A stretch of 64,000 nt of DNA, from positions 930,001-994,000 of the forward strand of contig NZ_CP013480.3 in NCBI RefSeq assembly GCF_001465545.3. The letters are read 5' to 3'. The position numbers and the translations under genes were made by a program. The DNA is from Pandoraea norimbergensis. Its GTDB lineage: Bacteria; Pseudomonadota; Gammaproteobacteria; Burkholderiales; Burkholderiaceae. Below the pieces are notes generated by a model. The model made no database searches. It was not told where the DNA came from and saw only the letters and a program-made list of their open reading frames with translations. Shown here piece after piece: positions 38,413-46,110 of this stretch. The number at the start of each line of letters is the position of its first letter. Position 1 is the stretch's first letter.

Positions 38413-39336
38413 TCAGAGGTATTGCGCAACAGCGGCGCGGGTGGGTTCGTGATCGAGCAGGCCGGCCATCTTCAGAAACTTGCGGATGTTGACGATCATC
38501 GGGTGCTGATTCGTGATGGGGTACGCACCGACCATGTCGTTAGCGATCTGTTCGCGCGTGGCGGCCGGCAGCGCGAGCGTGCTGATCAGACGGCGGTCGA
38601 ATTCGAGTTGCAGCTCGTTCGTGAGGTATTCCGTGAGGAAGAACGGCAGGCCTCGGCCGAGTTCGATGCGCGCCGTCTCGTCGATCGACTGCCAGTAGAG
38701 CTTGACCAGATTGATCCAGAACACTGAATGACGGCCCTCGTCGGCGAGGTGATCGGCCATCACGCCCTTAACCGAGCGCTTGAGCGTGTTGTCGCGCGAG
38801 AAGGCGGCGACTTCGGCCGTCACGGTGTTCTCGGAGATGGCCACGCCCAGCAGTTCCATGCCGGCGGCGTATTGGGCGGGCACGTATTCCATCGCACGGG
38901 GAATGGCGCGCGAGAGTTCGATTTCGCGGTTCTGCTCGATGGGGGCGATGCCAGTGTTGCGCTCCACTTGATCGAGATAGTCCATCGCCACGTAGGCGTG
39001 GTAGTTCTCATCAATCACGACCGACATCGCGTCGCTGCGGCAGGCAAACGGAAATTCGAACGGAAAGCGCAACTTGGCGATGGCAAGTGCGGTCTTGTTG
39101 ACGATTTCTGTCTCGAAGATGATGACGTCGTTGATGTACTTGTAGAAGCTTTGCAGCAGGATGTATTCCTGCACGTCGCGCCCGGCATCGATCACCGCCG
39201 GATGCGCGTAGAGCGGCTGGCGCTCGACCGGGTAGTAGCTCAGCTCGTCGTCTTCGACGATACGGCGCGGGCGCGAGCGGATCGTGGCGCGTTGCTCCCA
39301 TTGGTCAGCGTGGCTGACGTAACTCTGCAATGACAT
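38413..39336 (-). CDS. mgoC: AurF-type diiron N-oxygenase, MgoC/PvfB/HamC-like
   Basis: A 307-aa protein with the full AurF diiron ligand set in order: glutamate in IFETEIVN, E-x-x-H in DENYHAYVA, glutamate in AISENTVTAE, and H-x3-E-x2-H in MADHLADEGRHSVF. AurF-type enzymes oxidise amine nitrogen; MgoC/PvfB homologues are thought to hydroxylate or further oxidise an amino-acid-derived nitrogen for diazeniumdiolate or pyrazine N-oxide formation. ATG 39336 follows GAGG. It is 10 bp from the NRPS start. Confidence 0.9.
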   Translation of the reverse strand: MSLQSYVSHADQWEQRATIRSRPRRIVEDDELSYYPVERQPLYAHPAVIDAGRDVQEYILLQSFYKYINDVIIFETEIVNKTALAIAKLRFPFEFPFACRSDAMSVVIDENYHAYVAMDYLDQVERNTGIAPIEQNREIELSRAIPRAMEYVPAQYAAGMELLGVAISENTVTAEVAAFSRDNTLKRSVKGVMADHLADEGRHSVFWINLVKLYWQSIDETARIELGRGLPFFLTEYLTNELQLEFDRRLISTLALPAATREQIANDMVGAYPITNQHPMIVNIRKFLKMAGLLDHEPTRAAVAQYL

Positions 39337-39372
39337 GGCGTTGCCTCGGATCGTGGGGACTGGCGAAAAGCT

Positions 39373-39396
39373 GGGCGGACCGGGGGGCGTCCGCCC
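39373..39396. repeat. hairpin in the spacer between mgoB-like and mgoC-like genes
   Basis: GGGCGGAC (39373-39380) and GTCCGCCC (39389-39396) are perfect inverted 8-mers with an 8-nt loop, in the 102-bp spacer. No T tract follows on either strand. Confidence 0.6.
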
Positions 39397-39438
39397 GGGG
39401 GCTGCGGGTGAGAGCGACGACCCGCCAGAACTCGGCAC

Positions 39439-40224
39439 TCAGGCGGCGACGGCTTCCTTTTGCAGCGCCACGATGTGTTCGTGCAGGCCGTCCCACAGGC
39501 GCAGGCGCTCGTCGATGGCGCGCAGTCCCGCTTCGAGGGCTTCGATCATCAGACGCTCTTCGCCCTGCGCGGCTTCGACGATCATGGCGCGCGCGGCCGG
39601 GCCGTGTTCGCCCGAGTCGACTTCGATATGGCGATCGAGGTAGTAGGTGAGCAGCGGCACGCTCTTCGCGTCGATCTTCCAGCCGTCGAGCAGCGTGCGG
39701 AACATGTCGGGGATCACGTTTTCGCGGCCGTAGAAGAAGTTGCCGAGCACTTGGTGCGTGGCGCCTTCATAGCAGGTGGCGAAAGTCGAGTTGACGAAGC
39801 GTACGACCGGGGCCGGGGCACCGACGGTCACGAGCGATGCGCTCACGCTGTTGCCCTTTTTCACCAGATCGATCATCTGGGCGATCTGGCGCGTATCGGC
39901 GCCCACGTCGCGCATGGCAGCGAGGTAGAGATCGAAGTGGCTCATCGGGCCCTGCGGGGTGTCGTCACACTCTTCGCCCAGCACGATTTCGTTGATCAGG
40001 CGCGCCGCGTGAATGTTGCGCGGGGCAACCCACGGCAGCGTGATCGTGGTGAGGTCGGCCTGGAGACGCTTGACCAGTGACATGAAATCCCAGACCGCGA
40101 AGACGTGCCACTCCATGAAGACCTGCAAACCTTGTATCGATTCGATGGAGTGAAACACGGGGTGGTGTGCGAGCGTCGCGTGATGTTCCTTGATCTGCCG
40201 TTCGAGGTATTCGATCTTGTCCAC
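39439..40224 (-). CDS. mgoB: heme-oxygenase-like protein (DUF3050), MgoB/PvfA/HamE-like
   Basis: About 261 aa, all-helical, of the heme-oxygenase-like fold: [68 protein letters not shown] and [16 protein letters not shown]. The many conserved His and Glu residues suit a non-heme diiron (HDO-type) enzyme. It is first in the cluster. GTG 40224 (VDKIEYLE) has AAGG 9 bp upstream and fits homologue lengths; ATG 40233 is an alternative with the AAGG directly adjacent. In mgo/pvf operons the first gene encodes this protein. Confidence 0.85.
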   Translation of the reverse strand: MDKIEYLERQIKEHHATLAHHPVFHSIESIQGLQVFMEWHVFAVWDFMSLVKRLQADLTTITLPWVAPRNIHAARLINEIVLGEECDDTPQGPMSHFDLYLAAMRDVGADTRQIAQMIDLVKKGNSVSASLVTVGAPAPVVRFVNSTFATCYEGATHQVLGNFFYGRENVIPDMFRTLLDGWKIDAKSVPLLTYYLDRHIEVDSGEHGPAARAMIVEAAQGEERLMIEALEAGLRAIDERLRLWDGLHEHIVALQKEAVAA

Positions 40225-40343
40225 GGTAAGCATCCTTGAGGTAATGAAGATGAGTTCAACCTGCGCGAGGGGAGCGCTGCGCGACGTTCTCGTCGTCGCG
40301 TGCAAGGATTAGCAAGTTCGATACCAATGCTTCGAAACGTAAG

Positions 40344-40362
40344 TATCTCGGGCTTCGAGATA
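40344..40362. promoter_or_regulatory. dyad upstream of the mgo-like cluster
   Basis: TATCTCG-GGCTT-CGAGATA, a perfect 7-bp dyad about 120 bp upstream of the first cluster gene, in the 249-bp region between that gene and the nuoA tail. Confidence 0.45.
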
Positions 40363-40397
40363 AATTTCGCCGGGTTTGGAAGGGGTGTTCGCGCATG

Positions 40398-40424
40398 ACA
40401 CCTGTTCAGCTTATGAACAGGTGT
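40398..40424. promoter_or_regulatory. strong 11-bp dyad upstream of the mgo-like cluster
   Basis: ACACCTGTTCA (40398-40408) and TGAACAGGTGT (40414-40424) are perfect inverted arms with a 5-bp centre. The outer ACCTGT...ACAGGT resembles a lux-box, but the spacing is 11 rather than 8. No T tract follows on either strand, so it is likelier a protein-binding site than a terminator. Confidence 0.6.
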
Positions 40425-40833
40425 GCACGCGAGTGTCGATGCTGACGGGGGCGGAAGTTAAGCGAGATGGACTTATTCCCACTCCAGCGCTTTTTTGCCC
40501 CAATTCGTACGCGAAGCCCAACGCCAGAATGAACAGGAAGAACATCATCGCGATGAAGCCGGGCCAGCCGACTTCGCGCATGGAGACCGCCCACGGGATG
40601 GTGAAGGCGAGTTCGATATCGAAGACGATGAAGAAGATCGCGACCCGGTAGAAGCGGACGTCGAACTGTTTGCGCGCGTCCCCGAACGCATTGAAGCCGC
40701 ATTCGTACGCCGAGTTCTTTTCGGCATCCGGCCGGTGCGGGCGGATGGGCTTGGCAACGAAAAGCAACGCCGTGCCCATGAGCATGGCGACGAGCAGAAA
40801 CAGCAAGGCAGGGAAGTACTCGGAGAGGTCCAC
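40411..40833 (-). CDS. nuoA: orphan NADH-quinone oxidoreductase subunit A with frameshifted C-terminus
   Basis: NuoA-like: three membrane segments, EKNSAYECGFNAFGDARKQF, DVRFYRVAIFFIVFDIELAF and GWPGFIAMMFFLFILALGFAYEL. GTG 40833 follows AGGAGG. After YEL the frame continues as an atypical tail to 140 aa. A one-base shift at the GGGG run (40498-40501) would give GKKALEWE and a stop at 40473, the usual NuoA ending, so one extra base is indicated. No nuoB-N genes are adjacent; the next gene is the mgoB homologue. Function in complex I is doubtful; it may be a decaying duplicate or tolerate the longer tail. Confidence 0.8.
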   Translation of the reverse strand: MDLSEYFPALLFLLVAMLMGTALLFVAKPIRPHRPDAEKNSAYECGFNAFGDARKQFDVRFYRVAIFFIVFDIELAFTIPWAVSMREVGWPGFIAMMFFLFILALGFAYELGQKSAGVGISPSRLTSAPVSIDTRVHTCS

Positions 40834-41018
40834 CGGGCCTCCTAAAGGGAAAGGTTCAGGGAAGGGGCGTATTTAGCGACTGAATGACGACTGAGTGACG
40901 GTTGAATGCCGGTTGTCGCTGAAGGGCAATCGGCGGAGGGGGCATCGGATGTCACTCGTGATACGGACACGCGCGCCCCCGCAAGGGTTCCGTCAATGCA
41001 GGCTTTTGGGGTGCGGCG

Positions 41019-41333
41019 TTATGACGCGAGCTTCATCAGCACGAGTCCGCTCACGATGAGCACGGCGGCGAGAAGACGCATGGCACTGGCGGCCTCACCG
41101 AGCACGAGAACGCCCACGGTAAATGCGCCGATGGCACCGATGCCGGTCCAGATGGTGTAAGCCGTGCCGAGGGGAAGCGTCTTCATGGAGACCGACAGCA
41201 AACCGAAGCTGGCGGCCATGGTGACGAAGGTGATGACAGAGGGGACCCACTTCGTGAAGCCCGCAGACTGCTTCATCGTAAAGGCCCAAACGATCTCGAG
41301 AAGACCTGCGAACAGCAAATATATCCAAGCCAT
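41019..41333 (-). CDS. gdx: SMR-family guanidinium exporter (Gdx/SugE)
   Basis: A 104-aa, four-helix SMR protein of the SugE/Gdx subgroup (MAWIYLLFAGLLEIVWAFTM, and TAYTIWTGIGAIGAFTVGVL). ATG 41333 has AGGAG 6 bp upstream. A guanidine-II riboswitch precedes it, which marks the product as a guanidinium/proton antiporter rather than a general multidrug pump. Confidence 0.93.
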   Translation of the reverse strand: MAWIYLLFAGLLEIVWAFTMKQSAGFTKWVPSVITFVTMAASFGLLSVSMKTLPLGTAYTIWTGIGAIGAFTVGVLVLGEAASAMRLLAAVLIVSGLVLMKLAS

Positions 41334-41356
41334 ATGGCTCTCCTATTTCAGTAGAG

Positions 41357-41405
41357 CCGGGCCGTCCCGGATTGTCTTGCCAGCAGGCTGAGGTCGTCCT
41401 CAGCC
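41357..41405 (-). promoter_or_regulatory. guanidine-II (mini-ykkC) riboswitch
   Basis: On the minus strand two hairpins stand in series: GGCTGAGG-ACGA-CCTCAGCC (41405-41386) and CCGGG-ACGG-CCCGG (41370-41357), with a 15-nt linker. Both loops fit the ACGR consensus of the guanidine-II class. The second hairpin ends 12 nt before the AGGAG ribosome binding site of gdx, which suits translational control by guanidinium. Confidence 0.92.
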
Positions 41406-41487
41406 CGAAACTATAACGCAAATGTCTACTAAAGTGCGTGGACTGATTGTTCGAAATGGGCGGGTAACGTGTGGTGAGACGCAGGCG

Positions 41488-42720
41488 TCAGGCGTTCATT
41501 AGCCGCTCGATGGCGTTGACCGCGTTGCGCAAACCGTCTTCCGAGCGCATCTGCTCGCCCAATTCCCGCGCACGTGACTTTGTGGTTGTGCGCTCAGCGA
41601 ATTCGATGCGCTTGGCGAGCGATGCCGCCCGTAGTGACCGGCCGGTCAAGGCTTCATCCGCCACGCCTGCACGCCGCAACCGGTCGGCCCAGAACCACTG
41701 ATCGCCAGCGAATGGCACGACGACCGAAGGCACCCCGGCACGTGTCGCCGAATGCGACGTGCCGGAGCCGCCGTGGTGGATGACGAGCGATGTTTTCGGG
41801 AACAGCCAGTCGTGTGGCGTGTCGCCAAGGACGTGGAAATTAGATGGCAGTCCAGAGGTATTCGCGCCGCTCCAGCCCGGGTAGAACAGCGCTCTGCGAC
41901 CGGCCACGGCGGTGACCATTTCTGCGAGCAGCTTTTCGGTGTCGAACCCCGTCATGCTGCCGAAGCCGACATAGATCGGCGCTTCACCCGCTGCAAGGAA
42001 ATCGGTGAGCGCCTGCGGTGCAGTCCATTCGGCGGACGGCGACACCCATTGCCCGCAGATTTGTGCGTTCTCCGGCCAGTCATCGGGGCGGGGAACCAAC
42101 GTGGGGGAGATGCCGTACAGCATTGGGTGCTTCGTCCATAACGCCTGCCTCGGCGGCAGTCCGCACACGGCAGCGCGTGCGGCATTGGTCTGCTTACGGA
42201 ACGCCCGCCATAGCATCTGATTCACGAAGCTCTGACTGGCCCGGTTGAGGAACGACGGGACCCATTTCGGCGGAAAGAAGGGCGAGGCGAATGCCGTCGT
42301 GGGCGAGATCGGAATGAGGCCGGTGCCGATGGCCTTGATACCGAGATGCTCCGCCGCAGAGAGTCCGACAAACGCGGCCAGTCCCGACACGATGACGGCG
42401 TCGCAGCCTTCACCTTCGCGGACGATGGTTTCCAGCCATGCCTGCGCGTGTGTATTGGCGATGTGCGCGAGTGCGCTCGCCATGTTGGAGAAACCGCGTT
42501 GGGTCGCCACCACGTTGGCAATGGCAAGCTCAGGCCGCAGCGTGCCTTTGATGTCACCGGCCAGCGCAACGGTAGGCACCCCCAACTTGTCCGGGAAGTC
42601 CAGCGTGGCGTGGTCGGCGAGCAGGCGGGCTTCGTGACCGGCGTCCATCAACGCCCGGCACAGCATGGCCAGCGGGCGGGTGTCACCTTCCGTTCCGTAC
42701 GTTGCGACGACGAATCTCAT
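41488..42720 (-). CDS. MGT/UGT-type glycosyltransferase
   Basis: A 410-aa GT1-family enzyme: N-terminal RFVVATYGTEGDTRPLAMLCRAL and C-terminal donor-site features IYVGFGSMTG, TPHDWLFPKTSLVIHHGGSGT and PFAGDQWFWADRL. The layout resembles bacterial glycosyltransferases that modify sterols, macrolides or rhamnolipid-like lipids. Its start overlaps the LysR stop (ATGA at 42717-42720), so the two are cotranscribed. Acceptor unknown. Confidence 0.92.
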   Translation of the reverse strand: MRFVVATYGTEGDTRPLAMLCRALMDAGHEARLLADHATLDFPDKLGVPTVALAGDIKGTLRPELAIANVVATQRGFSNMASALAHIANTHAQAWLETIVREGEGCDAVIVSGLAAFVGLSAAEHLGIKAIGTGLIPISPTTAFASPFFPPKWVPSFLNRASQSFVNQMLWRAFRKQTNAARAAVCGLPPRQALWTKHPMLYGISPTLVPRPDDWPENAQICGQWVSPSAEWTAPQALTDFLAAGEAPIYVGFGSMTGFDTEKLLAEMVTAVAGRRALFYPGWSGANTSGLPSNFHVLGDTPHDWLFPKTSLVIHHGGSGTSHSATRAGVPSVVVPFAGDQWFWADRLRRAGVADEALTGRSLRAASLAKRIEFAERTTTKSRARELGEQMRSEDGLRNAVNAIERLMNA

Positions 42721-43637
42721 GATTTTTTGACTCTCTGGATGGCGTCTTTTTCCAACTCGGTGATCAGTGCGTCTTGTATCAGCGCGACGGGGCGAACGAG
42801 GCGGGTCGGCAACGTGCCATGCACCAGCCACACGTTCAGACCGCTTTTGAATTCCGGCACGTCCACGATTTCCAGCGTGTCGGCATACGGGCTGCGCGCC
42901 AGCACTTCCGGTGCGGCGAGGCCGACGCCGAGTCCGCGTGCTACCAGCGACAACTGCAATTCGGAACCGAAGGCCTCGACCGCCACGTTGAATGGCAACC
43001 CGGCGGTCGACATCGCACGGCTGAGCGCCGAGCGCATGCCGCAGCCGTCCTGATTGAGTACCCACGGATGCCCGGCCAGTTCGGCGAGCGTCGCGGACTT
43101 ATCGGCGAGGCCGAACGCGCGGGGCGCGACCACGACCGTAGGTTTGTGCGCGAGCAGCGTCGTCGTCAGGCCTTCCGGCATCACCGCACGCTCGGGCAGC
43201 AGCACGATAGCCGCGTCCAGCTTGCCGCGCTCAACGCTCTGCAACAGACCCGGCGACCAGCCGGCTGTCACGCGAAGTGTCAGCTTCGGAAAGGCGCCGC
43301 GCAGCCGATCGATCGGTTGCTCCAACGCCAGTTCGGAGAGGAACGGCGGCACGCCGATGTTGAACTCGCCGGTGGGCTCGCGATCGGTGGATGCCACGGC
43401 CATCAGGTCATCGACGGCGCGCAATACCGTGCGCGCCAGCCGATAGACCTCTTCGCCGGCGGCGGTTGGCTTGAGCGGTTTGCTCTGGCGGTCGAGCAGT
43501 TCGATGCCGAGCATCTTTTCGAGGTTTTGGACGCGACGCGTCAAACCCGGCTGCGTCAGGAACAGCTTCTCCGACGCCCGCACCATCGATTCGCTTTCGA
43601 CCACCGCGACGAAGGCCTGCAAGTCATGTGTGTTCAA
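42717..43637 (-). CDS. LysR-family transcriptional regulator
   Basis: A 306-aa LysR protein with the helix-turn-helix LQAFVAVVESESMVRASEKLFLTQPGL (given in parts as SEKLFLTQPGLTRRVQNLEK) and a PBP-like effector domain (IGVPPFLSELALEQPIDRL). ATG 43637. It precedes and overlaps the glycosyltransferase gene and is divergent from the MFS exporter, so both may be its targets. An AT-rich promoter tract lies between 43640 and 43690. Confidence 0.92.
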   Translation of the reverse strand: MNTHDLQAFVAVVESESMVRASEKLFLTQPGLTRRVQNLEKMLGIELLDRQSKPLKPTAAGEEVYRLARTVLRAVDDLMAVASTDREPTGEFNIGVPPFLSELALEQPIDRLRGAFPKLTLRVTAGWSPGLLQSVERGKLDAAIVLLPERAVMPEGLTTTLLAHKPTVVVAPRAFGLADKSATLAELAGHPWVLNQDGCGMRSALSRAMSTAGLPFNVAVEAFGSELQLSLVARGLGVGLAAPEVLARSPYADTLEIVDVPEFKSGLNVWLVHGTLPTRLVRPVALIQDALITELEKDAIQRVKKS

Positions 43638-43729
43638 AACAAACTCGCATAATCAATATAAACATAATTCAATTGTGGCATAACGTTGGTGTTCCTACAA
43701 TCGGCGGACCGACTCACAGGAATCGCCAA

Positions 43730-45034
43730 ATGACTCAGCCACCCTCCGTCTGTACCCGGGACTTCGCCACGGCTTCGCCGCTACCGTCAACCGTGTCGCC
43801 ACCGCCCTCGGCCGCCCAACTGGGTGTTGGTCTTAGCCGCCAAATGACGCTTTTCTTCGCGGCAGCGGTCGGCATCATCATCCTGAATTTGTCGGCCGCG
43901 CAGCCGCTGACAGGTCCGGTGAGCCATGCGCTGAATTTACCGGCCGGGCTGTCGGGCTTGATCGCGATGCTGCCGCAGCTTGGCTACGCGGCAGGGCTGC
44001 TGCTCCTCGTGCCGCTCTGCGATTTGCTTGAGAATCGCCGCCTCATCGTGGTGACGCTGACGTGCTGTGCGGCGTTGCTGGCGCTGTCTGCGCTGGCCCA
44101 TTCGGGCTGGGTGTTTCTGGCATCGGTGTTTCTCGCGGGTGCGACGTCTAGCGTGATACAGATGCTGGTGCCGATGGCGGCATCGATGGCGCCCGAGCAA
44201 CGGCGCGGTCAGGCCATTGGCAACGTAATGAGCGGATTGATGCTCGGGATTTTGTTGTCGCGTCCACTGGCGAGTCTGATTACGGGGACGTTTGGCTGGC
44301 GGGTGTTCTTCGGCATTGAGGCGGCCGCTGACGCGCTGTTGGCATTGGTGCTGTACCTCCGGTTGCCGAATCATGCGCCGCACACCGGCGCGACCTATCC
44401 GGCGTTGCTTCGCTCGCTTTGGACGCTATTGCGGACTGAACCCGTATTGCAACGTCGCTCGTTGCAGGCGGCGCTCGCGCTGGGGGCGTTTAGCGCGTTC
44501 TGGACGGCCATTGCTCTGCGACTCGCGCAGCCACCGTTCTCCCTCGGCATGCAAGGTATCGCCGTGTTCGCACTGGCGGGGGCCTCGGGGGCCATTGTGA
44601 CGCCGCTTGCCGGGTATCTCGGCGACCGTGGCGCAGGGCATGCGACGCAGATTGTTTCGCACATCGTGATGATTGCCGCCGTGCTCATGCTCGGCGTCGC
44701 GGGCGCGGGGTGGGGTGGCTTCTCGCCGATGGCACATCCTGCGCTGGCGTTGGCGATGCTGGTCGCTGGGGCGGCAGCGCTCGACGCGGGCGTGATCACC
44801 GACCAGACGCTGGGACGCCGCGCGGTCAACTTGCTTAACCCTGCGGCGCGAGGACGGTTGAACGCGCTCTTCGTCGGCATCTTCTTTGTCGGCGGCGCGA
44901 TGGGGGCGGCACTCTCGGGAGCCGCATGGGCGTGGGCCGGATGGGGCGGCGTGTGCACCGTTGCGCTCGCGTTTGCCGTCGCGCTGTCGTTAGTCGGCTG
45001 GCTGGATCGCGCTTCGCAGGGACGGCGTGCGTGA
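43730..45034 (+). CDS. MFS transporter
   Basis: A 434-aa MFS protein with a 35-residue Pro/Ser-rich N-terminal tail and 12 membrane segments (MTLFFAAAVGIIILNLSAAQ, YAAGLLLLVPLCDLLENRRL with the loop 2-3 motif). It resembles the YgaY/sugar-efflux-like exporters. ATG 43730 follows AGGA. Divergent from LysR-glycosyltransferase. Its last 45 bp overlap the 3' end of the AraC gene on the opposite strand. Confidence 0.9.
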   Translation: MTQPPSVCTRDFATASPLPSTVSPPPSAAQLGVGLSRQMTLFFAAAVGIIILNLSAAQPLTGPVSHALNLPAGLSGLIAMLPQLGYAAGLLLLVPLCDLLENRRLIVVTLTCCAALLALSALAHSGWVFLASVFLAGATSSVIQMLVPMAASMAPEQRRGQAIGNVMSGLMLGILLSRPLASLITGTFGWRVFFGIEAAADALLALVLYLRLPNHAPHTGATYPALLRSLWTLLRTEPVLQRRSLQAALALGAFSAFWTAIALRLAQPPFSLGMQGIAVFALAGASGAIVTPLAGYLGDRGAGHATQIVSHIVMIAAVLMLGVAGAGWGGFSPMAHPALALAMLVAGAAALDAGVITDQTLGRRAVNLLNPAARGRLNALFVGIFFVGGAMGAALSGAAWAWAGWGGVCTVALAFAVALSLVGWLDRASQGRRA

Positions 45035-45919
45035 GGTGGCGGCGCTCGCTGCGATATCGCGCGGCGTTGCGCCAAGCTCCCGTTTCATCCACGTCGCCAT
45101 GTGGCTCTGATGAGAGAAGCCGGCTTCGAGCGCGATCTGACTCACGCTCAGCCGGCCTTCGATCAGCAGCGCCTTAGCCCGTTCTAGGCGGCGCTGCACG
45201 ACATAGCGGTGGACGGGCACGCCCATCGTTTCGCGAAACAGCACCTTGAAATGCGGCACGCTCAGATCGACGAGTGCGGCCAGTTCTGTCAGTGACAGGC
45301 GCTCGTCGAGATGCGCTTCGACATAGTCGATGACGCGCGAGGCGGCGCGAGCGGAGAGTGTGCGTGTCTTGCGATCTTGCTGGCGGTCGGCCATCCCGGC
45401 CCCCGCCAGACGCACGAGCATCGCTGTGCACAGGCTTTCGGCGTAGAGCGGATCGGAGGCGTCTTTGGCTTCGAGTTCGGCGCGCATCGCCCATGCCATC
45501 TGCTGAAAGCGTGCGTCACGCCACTGGAACTGCGGCCGGATCTGCGCCTCGGAAGCCGTGAGGCCGAGCTGGTCGTAAGTGTTGCGCACAAAATCGTCGG
45601 CAAACCAGATGGTGAGGATCGTGCAGTCGTTGTCGTCGGACCATTCGCCCGGCATGCCGGCGGGAATCACGTCGGTGTCGCCATGAGACTGAATGCGCGA
45701 CGTGGGCGGGCCTTCACATCGACACACGGCTTTGACGGGGCGTCCAACGTGCACGCCGACACGGTGATGCGCGATGCCGGGGATGCGGTGCGCCCCCGCG
45801 GCGACGCCGAACAGATCGGCACCAAACCCCGACCACCCGAGCGACGCGCTCGACAGCAAGCTTTTCCGCTGGCCGGAGTGCGGCGTCAACACAGTGTGAG
45901 TTGCACGAGTTGCAGTCAT
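44990..45919 (-). CDS. AraC-family transcriptional regulator
   Basis: A 309-aa AraC protein with an N-terminal cupin-like sensing domain and a C-terminal double helix-turn-helix (LSLTELAALVDLSVPHFKVLF, VSQIALEAGFSHQSHMATW). ATG 45919 follows GGAAGG. Its 3' end overlaps the MFS gene by 45 bp in a convergent pair. It is divergent from the NAD(P)-binding protein at 46111, a possible target. Confidence 0.9.
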   Translation of the reverse strand: MTATRATHTVLTPHSGQRKSLLSSASLGWSGFGADLFGVAAGAHRIPGIAHHRVGVHVGRPVKAVCRCEGPPTSRIQSHGDTDVIPAGMPGEWSDDNDCTILTIWFADDFVRNTYDQLGLTASEAQIRPQFQWRDARFQQMAWAMRAELEAKDASDPLYAESLCTAMLVRLAGAGMADRQQDRKTRTLSARAASRVIDYVEAHLDERLSLTELAALVDLSVPHFKVLFRETMGVPVHRYVVQRRLERAKALLIEGRLSVSQIALEAGFSHQSHMATWMKRELGATPRDIAASAATSRTPSLRSAIQPAD

Positions 45920-46110
45920 TGCATGCCTTCCATGGGACGACGTGATGTCGCATTCTCCTGCAATTTCGGGCGGCGTGCTGGTGGCGACATGGCACACGTC
46001 GATGGGGGGCTCATGTTGTCATCCGAATCTGTTCGGAAACATCCGTCTGTGCGAGTTTTCTGGCTTGAGGCTTCGTAGACTCAAGATCCACGAATGAGAG
46101 GCGAGGCACT

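Noticed and set aside
40398..40424. Dyad read as a rho-independent terminator for nuoA
   Set aside because: No T run follows on either strand, and it lies in the promoter region of the mgo-like cluster; an operator is likelier.
40491..40501. Programmed -1 frameshift on the A6 run of nuoA
   Set aside because: A -1 shift at the heptamer leads to a frame that does not give the conserved NuoA ending; only skipping one base does, so an indel or polymerase slippage is simpler.
41019..41333. EmrE-type multidrug pump
   Set aside because: The sequence is of the SugE/Gdx subgroup and has a guanidine-II riboswitch, so guanidinium is the expected substrate.
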